A stretch of DNA of 10,016 nucleotides. It comes from UBA9865 sp035647835 (GTDB lineage: Bacteria; Bacillota; Dethiobacteria; Dethiobacterales; Dethiobacteraceae). Both the position numbers and the translations under genes were made by a program. The notes under the pieces are model-generated. The model did no database searches, was not told the DNA's origin, and saw only the letters and a program-made list of their open reading frames with translations. The stretch lies in contig DASRMS010000085.1 in the NCBI GenBank assembly GCA_035647835.1, positions 1-10,016 of the forward strand. The letters are read 5' to 3'. Position 1 is the stretch's first letter, and each line of letters opens with the position of its first letter. Of the stretch, positions 1 through 5,919 are shown piece after piece.

Positions 1-579
1 TACTTTGCAATCGGGGCAGTCACGGCTGCCACAGCCATGCTCCAGAGCCTTGAGCGCAGAACCAATCACCACAGGAGTATCGTCACCAGGGAATTCATAT
101 TCCGTTAAGAGGTCACGTACTTCCATTTCCACAAGCTCTAAAAGCTCATCATCGTCTACTTGGTCGGCTTTGTTCATGAAAACAACAATGTAGGGTACCC
201 CAACCTGACGGGCCAGCAGGATGTGCTCCCGTGTTTGCGGCATCGGGCCATCAGCTGCGGAAACAACTAGGATCGCGCCGTCCATTTGTGCCGCACCAGT
301 AATCATGTTTTTAACATAGTCGGCGTGGCCGGGGCAGTCAACGTGTGCATAGTGACGCTTTTCTGTTTCATATTCCACGTGAGAGGTGGAAATGGTGATA
401 CCACGTTCCCTCTCTTCAGGTGCCTTATCGATTTGATCGAAAGCCTGCTTTTGGGCGAAGCCCGCAGTAGAGAGACAGGATGTGATAGCTGCAGTAAGTG
501 TGGTTTTACCGTGGTCAACGTGGCCAATAGTACCAATATTAACGTGGGTCTTTGTCCTTTCAAACTTTTGCTTTGCCAT
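1..579 (-). CDS. tuf: Elongation factor Tu, N-terminal 193 residues (cut by window edge)
   Basis: EF-Tu is the GTPase that brings aminoacyl-tRNA to the ribosomal A site. The reading frame is open from ATG at 577-579 to position 1, so only the GTP-binding domain is present. The G motifs are all visible: GHVDHGKT (about residues 18-25), ERGIT switch I, DCPGH, NKAD and GSALK. A GGGAGG ribosome-binding site lies 7 nt upstream (588-593). Near the edge is a cysteine-rich stretch with H181, C183, C188 and C191. This matches a clostridial-type insertion and not the acidic segment of E. coli EF-Tu. The gene lies downstream of four tRNA genes on the same strand. A hairpin with a T-run (622-659) separates it from them, so it may be expressed by read-through or from an unrecognised weak promoter. 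The family assignment is certain; the C-terminal part is outside the window. Confidence 0.97.
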   Translation of the reverse strand, partial: MAKQKFERTKTHVNIGTIGHVDHGKTTLTAAITSCLSTAGFAQKQAFDQIDKAPEERERGITISTSHVEYETEKRHYAHVDCPGHADYVKNMITGAAQMDGAILVVSAADGPMPQTREHILLARQVGVPYIVVFMNKADQVDDDELLELVEMEVRDLLTEYEFPGDDTPVVIGSALKALEHGCGSRDCPDCKV

Positions 580-621
580 TGCTTTAACCTCCCTGAATAA
601 GTAGATTTTACCAATGTAAAT

Positions 622-659
622 AAAAAAATATACTTGGCCAAGTCAGTAACTTGTCCAAG
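622..659 (-). terminator. Hairpin plus T-run between tRNA-Met and tuf
   Basis: On the minus strand, arms at 633-643 and 649-659 form 10 base pairs with one mismatch and a 5-nt loop. They are followed, after TATA, by seven consecutive T residues (622-628). This is the layout of an intrinsic terminator, or of an attenuator between the tRNA cluster and tuf. The stem is only moderately GC-rich, so partial read-through is likely. No convincing promoter was seen between it and tuf; a TAAAAT near 605-610 lacks a -35 partner. Confidence 0.55.
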
Positions 660-674
660 AATTTATGTACAGAT

Positions 675-750
675 TGGTGGCGGCGAAGGGATTTGAACCC
701 CTGACGCGGCGGGTATGAACCGCCTGCTCTACCATCTGAGCTACGCCGCC
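675..750 (-). tRNA. tRNA-Met (CAT), elongator
   Basis: A 76-nt cloverleaf with encoded CCA. The acceptor GGCGGCG pairs with CGCCGCC, the anticodon stem is GGCGG/CCGCC with loop TTCATAC, and the T arm contains GGTTCAAATCC. The paired first acceptor position and the anticodon stem separate it from the initiator copy in the same cluster and favour elongator Met. A CAT anticodon can also belong to an Ile tRNA modified to lysidine, but the acceptor and anticodon stem resemble the Bacillus elongator Met. It is the last tRNA before tuf. Confidence 0.92.
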
Positions 751-758
751 ATTTAGAT

Positions 759-834
759 TGGAGCTCACGACCGGGATCGAACCGGTGACCTCATCCTTAC
801 CAAGGATGTGCTCTACCGACTGAGCTACGTGAGC
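759..834 (-). tRNA. tRNA-Thr (GGT)
   Basis: A 76-nt cloverleaf with encoded CCA. The acceptor GCTCACG pairs with CGTGAGC, and the discriminator is U. The anticodon stem CATCC/GGATG encloses loop TTGGTAA, giving anticodon GGT, which reads ACC and ACT. The T arm is CCGGTTCGATCCCGG. It is 8 nt from the neighbouring Met tRNA, so the cluster is probably cut from one precursor. Confidence 0.96.
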
Positions 835-848
835 AAAGCTAAGCAGAT

Positions 849-924
849 TGGTTGCGGGGGCAGGACTTGAACCTGCGACCTCCGGGTTATGAGCCCGACG
901 AGCTGCCAACTGCTCCACCCCGCG
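849..924 (-). tRNA. tRNA-fMet (CAT), initiator
   Basis: A 76-nt cloverleaf with encoded CCA and anticodon loop CTCATAA (anticodon CAT). Two initiator hallmarks are visible. The first acceptor base C1 is unpaired against A72, and three consecutive G-C pairs (GGG/CCC) sit next to the anticodon loop. The sequence closely follows the bacterial initiator form beginning CGCGGGGTGGAGCAG. It is second in the four-tRNA cluster. Confidence 0.96.
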
Positions 925-936
925 ACATTACGCTAT

Positions 937-1010
937 TGGAGCGGGTGATGGGAATCGAACCCACGTGACCAGCTTGGGAAGCTGGAGCTCTACCATTAAG
1001 CTACACCCGC
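937..1010 (-). tRNA. tRNA-Gly (CCC)
   Basis: A 74-nt cloverleaf with encoded CCA. The acceptor GCGGGTG pairs with CACCCGC, and the discriminator is U. The anticodon stem CCAGC/GCTGG encloses loop TTCCCAA, giving anticodon CCC, which reads GGG. The short D loop is typical of Gly tRNAs. It is the first tRNA after the consensus promoter at 1034-1062, about 17 nt from the predicted transcription start. Confidence 0.95.
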
Positions 1011-1033
1011 ATATACCCGAAATCAGCTTCTTG

Positions 1034-1062
1034 ATTATACAATACATCAATATTGATGTCAA
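1034..1062 (-). promoter_or_regulatory. Consensus SigA promoter of the tRNA cluster
   Basis: The minus strand reads TTGACA (1057-1062), a 17-bp spacer, then TATAAT (1034-1039). Both hexamers and the spacing match the vegetative consensus perfectly, as expected for a stable-RNA operon. The predicted start is near 1027. The spacer carries a 16-bp perfect palindrome described separately. Confidence 0.93.
1044..1059. repeat. 16-bp perfect palindrome in the tRNA promoter spacer
   Basis: ACATCAATATTGATGT is its own reverse complement. It fills most of the spacer and reaches into the -35 hexamer. Such a placement would let a dimeric regulator block polymerase. It is also too AT-rich to form a stable RNA hairpin, and it lies upstream of the start, so it is not transcribed from this promoter. 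No regulator is identified; chance remains possible. Confidence 0.5.
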
Positions 1063-1103
1063 CTAGCATCTTTTACCGATTTAGGGCAGTCCCAATAACT
1101 CAT

Positions 1104-1128
1104 TTTTCCCTGCTGCCAGCAGGGAAAA
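1104..1128. repeat. Perfect inverted repeat between sigH and the tRNA cluster
   Basis: Twelve-base arms (TTTTCCCTGCTG and its complement) flank a single central C. As RNA it would fold with a small loop and an A-U rich base. On both strands the 3' side is A-rich, not T-rich, so it is not a standard intrinsic terminator. It might be a second RNA-stabilising structure after sigH or a short repeat. The surrounding 1063-1155 holds no gene that I can see. Confidence 0.6.
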
Positions 1129-1155
1129 TAACGGCTTATCACAACTAAATCCCAT

Positions 1156-1180
1156 AAAAACGGGCGAACAGTGTTCGCCC
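1156..1180 (-). terminator. Intrinsic terminator of sigH
   Basis: About 20 nt after the sigH stop, the minus strand has a stem GGGCGAA/TTCGCCC around a 5-nt loop (the arms can be drawn as 9 bp around one base). The stem is followed by G and then five T residues. This should end the sigH transcript and separate it from the tRNA promoter. The palindrome resembles short GGGCGAACA-type dispersed repeats that I recall from many bacterial genomes. Confidence 0.8.
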
Positions 1181-1201
1181 CGACATTGTTTCACTTACAA
1201 G

Positions 1202-1867
1202 TTAGTTTTCCCGTAACTCCAAGTAGCGTTCCAGTTTTCTTTTGACACGCTGTAAAGCATTGTCAATAGATTTCACGTGCCGTTTTAATTCCACGGCAAT
1301 CTCCTGGTAGGACTTACCTTCTAGGTAAAAGGTTAAAACCTTCCATTCCAGGTCACTGAGAATTTCATTCATTTTAATTTCTATATTACTATATTCTTCA
1401 CGATTAATCATTAATTCTTCAGGATCCGTAATTTTAACCCCTGAGAGGATATCCAGTAATGTACGATCAGAATCTTCATCATAGATCGGTTTATTAAGGG
1501 ACACGTAGGAATTTAACGGTATATGTTTTTGCCGTGTTGCTGTTTTAATGGCGGTAATAATCTGCCGTGTAATACATAACTCTGCAAACGCCCTAAATGA
1601 CGAAAGTTTGTCCTCTTTAAAGTCGCGGATAGCCTTATATAAGCCAATCATTCCTTCTTGAATGATATCTTCACGATCAGCGCCAATCAGAAAATAGGAC
1701 CTAGCTTTGGCTTTAACAAAGTTGCGATACTTATTGATTAAGTACTCCTGCGCAACCTCGCAGCCACTTTTTGCTTGCATAGCCACTTCTTCGTCAGTTT
1801 GCACTTCATAGTTTTTATAGGCATTAGCCAGACCACGGACTTCCTGCGCCGTCACACTCACCTGCAT
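1202..1867 (-). CDS. sigH: RNA polymerase sigma factor SigH (Spo0H)
   Basis: SigH is the alternative sigma factor for the transition to stationary phase, early sporulation and competence in Bacillota. With the ATG at 1865-1867 the protein has 221 residues, close to the 218 of B. subtilis SigH. Region 2 includes the conserved KARSYFLIGADREDI and QEGMIGLYKA (about residues 53-80). Region 2.4 is ITRQIITAIKTATRQKH (about 99-115). Region 4 holds the helix-turn-helix SYQEIAVELKRHVKSIDNAL (about 186-205). The frame stays open upstream to a TTG at 1960, but that TTG is the -35 hexamer of the promoter, so the longer form cannot be made from that promoter. A GGAGG sits only 2 nt before the chosen ATG. 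A GTG two codons later (1859-1861) has better spacing (8 nt) and is an alternative start. An ATG at 1922-1924 falls on the predicted +1. The usual yacP/rae1 gene is absent upstream. Confidence 0.95.
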   Translation of the reverse strand: MQVSVTAQEVRGLANAYKNYEVQTDEEVAMQAKSGCEVAQEYLINKYRNFVKAKARSYFLIGADREDIIQEGMIGLYKAIRDFKEDKLSSFRAFAELCITRQIITAIKTATRQKHIPLNSYVSLNKPIYDEDSDRTLLDILSGVKITDPEELMINREEYSNIEIKMNEILSDLEWKVLTFYLEGKSYQEIAVELKRHVKSIDNALQRVKRKLERYLELREN

Positions 1868-1930
1868 CGCCTCCACGACTGTATAATCGTTACCCCGCAA
1901 CCTGGAATTCAGCTCAGAACTCATAAAGAT

Positions 1931-1960
1931 ATTATAACGTACTGCTAGTAAAAGCGTCAA
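1931..1960 (-). promoter_or_regulatory. SigA-type promoter of sigH
   Basis: The minus strand reads TTGACG (1955-1960), an 18-bp spacer, then TATAAT (1931-1936). This gives 11 of 12 consensus positions. The predicted start is near 1924, leaving a leader of about 57 nt before the chosen sigH ATG. It lies in the short gap after rlmB, so sigH has its own transcript in addition to any read-through. Confidence 0.85.
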
Positions 1961-1966
1961 GAGCTT

Positions 1967-1973
1967 TTCGACA
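1967..1973 (-). promoter_or_regulatory. Candidate Spo0A box upstream of sigH
   Basis: The minus strand reads TGTCGAA, the exact consensus heptamer of the Spo0A box. It ends 6 bp before the -35 hexamer and is centred near -46 relative to the predicted start, a position suited to activation. A 7-bp match can arise by chance, but the placement upstream of this gene is suggestive. Confidence 0.5.
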
Positions 1974-2002
1974 GCTATTCATGCGGCTTGGCGCAAATAG
2001 CT
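1973..2002 (-). other. Stem-loop after the rlmB stop codon
   Basis: On the minus strand AGCTATTTGCG pairs with CGCA, a TG bulge, and AATAGCT: 11 base pairs around a 6-nt loop, starting in the rlmB stop codon. No T-run follows, so it is not a clear intrinsic terminator. It could protect or define the 3' end of the cysE-rlmB transcript. Confidence 0.4.
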
Positions 2003-2738
2003 AGAAACCTTGCCGTTGTCTATATACTTCGTAGAGTAATAAGGCACCCGCTACGGAAGCATTTAGCGAGGCGACAGCACCCTGCATCGGCAATCGCACC
2101 AGAAAATCACATTTTTCTTTTGTCAGCCGGCTTAAGCCTGCACCTTCACTACCAATCACCAGCGCCATAGGGCCTTGGTAATCGCCCTTTGTATACAGGC
2201 TTTTACCATCCATATCAGCCCCATAGAGCCACAAACCAGCTTGTTTGCATTCTTCCAGGCAGCGTGCGATGTTAACCACGCGGGCAACAGGTAAATATTC
2301 GGCAGCGCCGGCGGCAGTACGCACAGCAGCAGGCGTCATTTGTGCGGCCCGTCGTTCCGGAATTACCAGACCATCACAGCCAGCCGCATAAGCAGTGCGG
2401 ATTAAAGCCCCCAAGTTATGCGGGTCTTGCAAATGATCAAGAATGACTAAAAAGGGATGCTCGTCGTTCTTCTTTACCAGCAGCTGCTCAAAAGGGGTAT
2501 AAGCAAAAGGTGGCGTTTCCGCCAAAATACCTTGGTGATTACGGGTTACAGCTTTTTTGTCCAAAGCCTGTTTATCCCAGTATTCAACGGGGATCTCTTT
2601 AGTTTGCGCCAAGGCCAGAATTTCTGTCAGTGGGCCGCCATGAGTACCTTTTTGCAGTAGGATTCGCGTAATTTTTGACCCAGCTCTCAATGCTTCCATC
2701 ACCGGTCGACGTCCTTCAATCATTCTTTTTTCTTCCAT
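2001..2738 (-). CDS. rlmB: 23S rRNA 2'-O-methyltransferase, RlmB/YacO-type SpoU family
   Basis: A TrmH/SpoU methyltransferase of 245 residues, close to the 249 of B. subtilis YacO. RlmB of E. coli methylates the 2'-O of G2251 in the 23S rRNA P loop using S-adenosylmethionine. The N-terminal L30e-like substrate domain spans about residues 5-75, starting with IEGRRPVMEAL. The knotted SPOUT domain follows. Motif 1 is LDHLQDPHNLGALIRTAYA (100-118), motif 2 is LVIGSEGAGLS (193-203), and motif 3 is VRLPMQGAVASLNASVAGAL (214-233). The ribosome-binding site GAGG overlaps the thyX stop codon, 8 nt before the ATG, which indicates coupled translation. It is the last gene of the T-box operon; sigH follows with its own promoter. 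The exact target base is inferred from the family; some relatives are assigned as tRNA methyltransferases. Confidence 0.93.
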   Translation of the reverse strand: MEEKRMIEGRRPVMEALRAGSKITRILLQKGTHGGPLTEILALAQTKEIPVEYWDKQALDKKAVTRNHQGILAETPPFAYTPFEQLLVKKNDEHPFLVILDHLQDPHNLGALIRTAYAAGCDGLVIPERRAAQMTPAAVRTAAGAAEYLPVARVVNIARCLEECKQAGLWLYGADMDGKSLYTKGDYQGPMALVIGSEGAGLSRLTKEKCDFLVRLPMQGAVASLNASVAGALLLYEVYRQRQGF

Positions 2739-2746
2739 GTGTTACC

Positions 2747-3433
2747 TCACATTGTGCGATATTTTTCTCTGACGGCAGTAATTTCACCGCAGGTCATTTT
2801 ACCCTCCGGACAGGCGCCTTCACTGACACAGCTCGGGCCGGCGTAAGCAAATAGCGTCGGTGCTACCTTTTTTACTTCCCTGTAGATAGCTTCGGCTAAA
2901 GCACGGATTTCCCACTGGGCACGATTGCAGCAGCGCAGTTTAAAGAAATTATGCAGGCTGCGGGCATTCATAGAAAAAACAAATTTGGTTTCACAGGCAT
3001 TAGGTAAAACATATCTTGCATCCTCTTGATGTACCAGCTGACGCAACGTCTGATAAGACTGACGGATATTTTCCATTTGTGCGGTAAAAATTTCTAAAGC
3101 TTCCTCGTTAGCGGCAACTGAAGGAGGTACAATATATTCAAAAGCATCCTCAGAAACATAGCGCTGCGACTTTTGTGAGTAAGAACCTATGCGATGGCGT
3201 ACCATTTGATGTGACAGGGTCCGACTAACGCCCTCTACCGCAAAGGTAAAAGTAACATGTTCAATGGGAGATAAATGTCCCATTTCTACTAACTTGTCCA
3301 AAAACTGTGCAGTTTTTTCCTCTGTTAAATTATCTAAGAGCACATCAACACTATCAGGCGAATAACATAGGCGAGCTGCGGCAGCCACGATTTTTTCCGG
3401 CTCCGGTGTATGGGACAATAAAGTGACTTTCAT
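2747..3433 (-). CDS. thyX: Flavin-dependent thymidylate synthase ThyX
   Basis: ThyX makes dTMP from dUMP using FAD, NADPH and methylenetetrahydrofolate, and is unrelated to classical ThyA. The protein has 228 residues. The signature RHR-x7-S is visible as RHRIGSYSQKSQRY (R79, H80, R81, S89, R91). The downstream conserved segment is LRCCNRAQWEIRALA (166-180). The C-terminal part carries C202, C208 and C215 in GPSCVSEGACPEGKMTCG, a cysteine-rich tail of the sort I recall from clostridial ThyX proteins; metal binding is possible but unproven. The start ATG overlaps the mrnC stop codon by 4 nt (ATGA), and GGGGAGG lies 10 nt upstream. B. subtilis has no thyX at this position, but several Clostridia do. 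Expression should follow the operon's T-box. Confidence 0.97.
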   Translation of the reverse strand: MKVTLLSHTPEPEKIVAAAARLCYSPDSVDVLLDNLTEEKTAQFLDKLVEMGHLSPIEHVTFTFAVEGVSRTLSHQMVRHRIGSYSQKSQRYVSEDAFEYIVPPSVAANEEALEIFTAQMENIRQSYQTLRQLVHQEDARYVLPNACETKFVFSMNARSLHNFFKLRCCNRAQWEIRALAEAIYREVKKVAPTLFAYAGPSCVSEGACPEGKMTCGEITAVREKYRTM

Positions 3434-3813
3434 ACGTTCTCTTCCTCCCCGATTTTTAAAAGTTTCAGCAATTCATAAAGACGTTCTGTTTGCCGACTTA
3501 AATATAACCAACCTAAAAGCGCCTCAAAACCAGTGGCACGTCGGTATACGGACATCTCAGCGTTTTTAGGCACATGGCTTTTTGTATTGCGTCCGCGACG
3601 CACCACAGCGGCTTCCTCTGCCGATAAGTATGTATTTAGCTGCCGTAAGGCTGCATCTTGCCCCGCAGCACGGACAATACGTGTCACCTTCCTATGCATT
3701 TGCTGCATGGGTAAAGCTTGCTGACACACTAATTTTTGCCGTACATAAAGCTCAAAAACAGCATCGCCAATATAGGCTAACAGCAGCGGTGAGTAAGCTT
3801 CTGCATTCTTCAT
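3430..3813 (-). CDS. mrnC: Mini-ribonuclease III (23S rRNA maturation)
   Basis: Mini-RNase III is a dimeric RNase III catalytic domain without a double-stranded-RNA-binding domain; in B. subtilis it matures the 23S rRNA ends. The conserved LLAYIGDAVFELYVR (residues 11-25 from this start) holds the catalytic Asp. RGRNTKSHVPKNAEMSVYR is followed by ATGFEALLGWLYL, whose Glu is the second catalytic acid. The chosen ATG (3811-3813) overlaps the cysS stop as ATGA and gives 127 residues. A TTG four codons upstream (3823-3825) with AAGGTG ahead of it gives 131 residues and is a real alternative. The gene is followed by thyX with a 4-nt overlap. Two genes of this operon, mrnC and rlmB, act on 23S rRNA. 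Confidence 0.94.
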   Translation of the reverse strand: MKNAEAYSPLLLAYIGDAVFELYVRQKLVCQQALPMQQMHRKVTRIVRAAGQDAALRQLNTYLSAEEAAVVRRGRNTKSHVPKNAEMSVYRRATGFEALLGWLYLSRQTERLYELLKLLKIGEEENV

Positions 3814-5222
3814 TTTTTCCGCCAACGTACACCTTGCGGTGTATCCTCCAAGACAACCCCCATTGCTTGCAGTTGATCACGAATAGCGTCAGCCGTGGAC
3901 CAATCTTTCGCTTGACGAGCTGCCTGCCGACGCTCGATCAGCTCATTTACTTTGCTGTCCAAGTCATTGTGCTGCTTGTCGGCAAAGAACCCTAAAATTT
4001 CGCCTACTTCTGCAAAGAAGGCTAAAGTTTTTTCCACTACCGGTCTGGCAGGTGACGGTTGGCTAAGATAGGTGTTCGTTTCACGTGCTAACTCAAAAAG
4101 CACGGCCAAGGCATCCGCTGTATTAAAATCATCATCCATAGCTTCGACAAAACGCTCTCGGTAGACCGCCAAGGCTGCCAATTTTTCGCTGCTCTCATCA
4201 TCTGATTGCTCGCTTGATGCGGGCAGTTTATTTAACACGTCACGTAAATTATATACTACATTGTTTAAACGTTCCAGCCCACTTTTTGCTTGCTGCAGTA
4301 AATCCGCAGCGTAATTTATGGGATTACGATAATGTGCTGAAAGCATAAAAAAGCGCACAACTTCCGGATCCACCACCTGACGCAAATCGTGGACAGTCAT
4401 AAAGTTGCCTAGAGATTTCGACATTTTTTGCTGGTTAATATTTAAATAACCGGCATGCAGCCAGTACTTGGCAAAAGGTCGGCCTGTCGCACCTTCACTT
4501 TGTGCTTTTTCGTTTTCATGGTGCGGAAAAATAAGGTCTGGCCCTCCAGCATGAATGTCTAGGGTCTCACCCAGATATTTCATAGACATGACTGAACATT
4601 CGATATGCCAGCCTGGTCTTCCCAAGCCCCAAGGACTCTCCCAAGCCGGCTCTCCGGGCTTTTGTTTTTTCCACAGGACAAAGTCTAAAGGATGCCTTTT
4701 GCGTTCATCAACTTCCACCCTCGCCCCAGCTACCAAATCCTCCAGCGGCTGCTGCGAAAGCTCCCCGTAGCTGTGAAAAGCGGGCGTATGGAAATACACA
4801 TTCCCATCCACATTATAGGCCATGCCTTTCGCTATTAGATCTTCAATCAGCACAATCATTTCCTGAATATGTTCAGTTGCCCGGGGATGCACATCAGCCG
4901 GCCGCACACCCAGCGCTTGCACATCCTCAAAGTAAGCCTGAATATAGCGGTCTGCTAATTCCTCTACCGTGATGCCCAGTTCAGCAGCTCGTTTGATCAT
5001 TTTATCATCTATATCAGTAAAATTTTGTACGAAAGTCACATCATAACCGCGCCATTGTAAATAACGGCGAATTACATCAAAAACGATAAAAATCCGGGCA
5101 TTGCCAATATGAAAGTAATCATAAACGGTAGGGCCACAAGCATAAATACCCACTTTATTGCCGTTAACAGGCACAAAATCTTCCTTCTTACGTGTCACGG
5201 TGTTAAAGACGCGCATCGTCAT
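3810..5222 (-). CDS. cysS: Cysteinyl-tRNA synthetase
   Basis: CysRS charges tRNA-Cys with cysteine. It is a class Ia enzyme of 470 residues, the usual length. The HIGH-type motif appears as HIGNAR (38-43), normal for this family, and the KMSKS loop is intact (265-269). The zinc ligands expected for CysRS are present as C29 (YACGPT), C208 (WHIECS), H233 and E237 (FPHHENE). The DALR-type helical region with MDDDFNTADAL and a C-terminal anticodon-binding part follow. ATG at 5220-5222 is preceded by AAGGGGG at good spacing. A second ATG two codons later is possible. The start lies inside the cysE 3' end (20-bp overlap), so translation is coupled. Together with cysE it forms the cysteine unit under the upstream T-box. 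Confidence 0.98.
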   Translation of the reverse strand: MTMRVFNTVTRKKEDFVPVNGNKVGIYACGPTVYDYFHIGNARIFIVFDVIRRYLQWRGYDVTFVQNFTDIDDKMIKRAAELGITVEELADRYIQAYFEDVQALGVRPADVHPRATEHIQEMIVLIEDLIAKGMAYNVDGNVYFHTPAFHSYGELSQQPLEDLVAGARVEVDERKRHPLDFVLWKKQKPGEPAWESPWGLGRPGWHIECSVMSMKYLGETLDIHAGGPDLIFPHHENEKAQSEGATGRPFAKYWLHAGYLNINQQKMSKSLGNFMTVHDLRQVVDPEVVRFFMLSAHYRNPINYAADLLQQAKSGLERLNNVVYNLRDVLNKLPASSEQSDDESSEKLAALAVYRERFVEAMDDDFNTADALAVLFELARETNTYLSQPSPARPVVEKTLAFFAEVGEILGFFADKQHNDLDSKVNELIERRQAARQAKDWSTADAIRDQLQAMGVVLEDTPQGVRWRKK

Positions 5223-5868
5223 TGTCTTCCCCCTTCCTTAATAACTTTTCTTGTTTAAAGCGCAAGTCATCAATCTGCTGCTGCAGGCACCGCATCATTT
5301 CTGCCACCGGATCCGGTAAATCCACATGGTTTAAATCAACTGACGGCACCCGCTCACCCTCAAAAATTACCACTCGCCCCGGTACTCCTACTACTGTAGT
5401 ATGTTCAGGCACATTATGCAGCACTACCGAACCGGCACCAATTTTGGCATTGTCACCAATTTCAATGGGACCTAGCACTTTAGCACCTGTACCAATGACC
5501 ACACTATGCCCGATCGTGGGGTGTCGTTTCCCTTTTTCTTTTCCCGTACCGCCTAAAGTGACTCCCTGATAAAGTGTTACATTATCACCAATTTCGGTGG
5601 TCTCACCAATTACCACCCCCGTACCATGGTCAATAAAGAAACCTTCGCCAATTTTGGCACCGGGATGAATTTCGATCCCCGTTAGAAAGCGACTAAACTG
5701 GGAGATTAAACGCGGCAGCAAGACTAAACCAAGTCGATACAAGGCATGGGCAAGACGATGTAGCCATAAGGCGTGTAAGCCAGGATAGCATAATAAAACT
5801 TCAAGAAAACTTTTTGCCGCCGGGTCACGCTCAAAAATGGCTTTAACATCCCTCTTAATATGAAACAT
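5203..5868 (-). CDS. cysE: Serine O-acetyltransferase
   Basis: CysE transfers acetyl from acetyl-CoA to L-serine, the first committed step of cysteine synthesis. The N-terminal helical segment (DPAAKSFLEVLLCYPGLHAL) is followed by a left-handed parallel beta-helix of hexapeptide repeats. The catalytic region FIDHGTGVVIGET and the conserved GVTLGGTGKEKGKRHPTIG are both present. A late NHVDLPDPVAEMM precedes a charged tail. The ATG at 5866-5868 gives 221 residues, close to the 217 of B. subtilis, and has AAAGGATG about 5-8 nt upstream. An ATG six codons earlier (5884-5886) lacks a ribosome-binding site. It is the first gene after the T-box leader, so it should be induced when uncharged tRNA-Cys accumulates. 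Confidence 0.97.
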   Translation of the reverse strand: MFHIKRDVKAIFERDPAAKSFLEVLLCYPGLHALWLHRLAHALYRLGLVLLPRLISQFSRFLTGIEIHPGAKIGEGFFIDHGTGVVIGETTEIGDNVTLYQGVTLGGTGKEKGKRHPTIGHSVVIGTGAKVLGPIEIGDNAKIGAGSVVLHNVPEHTTVVGVPGRVVIFEGERVPSVDLNHVDLPDPVAEMMRCLQQQIDDLRFKQEKLLRKGEDNDDARL

Positions 5869-5892
5869 CTTGTCATCCTTTCCCATACATAT

Positions 5893-5919
5893 AAAAGCCG
5901 TCTCCTTCAGAGACGGCTT
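5893..5919 (-). terminator. T-box leader terminator stem
   Basis: The minus strand forms a perfect 10-bp stem, AAGCCGTCTC with GAGACGGCTT, around loop TGAAG. Two T residues follow directly, then ATAT. Including the T residues at the end of the stem there are four in a row. It competes with the antiterminator that contains the T-box sequence just upstream. The short T-run suggests a somewhat leaky terminator. Confidence 0.8.

Noticed and set aside
286..641. ORFs of about 104-112 codons on both strands
   Set aside because: They are out-of-frame or antisense readings of the strongly conserved tuf gene.
643..918. 91-codon minus-strand ORF
   Set aside because: It is the translation of the Met, Thr and part of the fMet tRNA genes; peptides such as VAQSVEHILG and VAQMVEQAVHTR are well-known artefacts of reading tRNAs as protein.
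2747..3433. thyX as a recent horizontal insertion
   Set aside because: It is overlapped and coupled within the operon, and thyX at this position is known from other Clostridia; I see no flanking repeats.
5869..5886. Upstream ATG extending cysE by six codons
   Set aside because: It has no ribosome-binding site, while the ATG at 5868 has AAAGGATG upstream and gives the family length.
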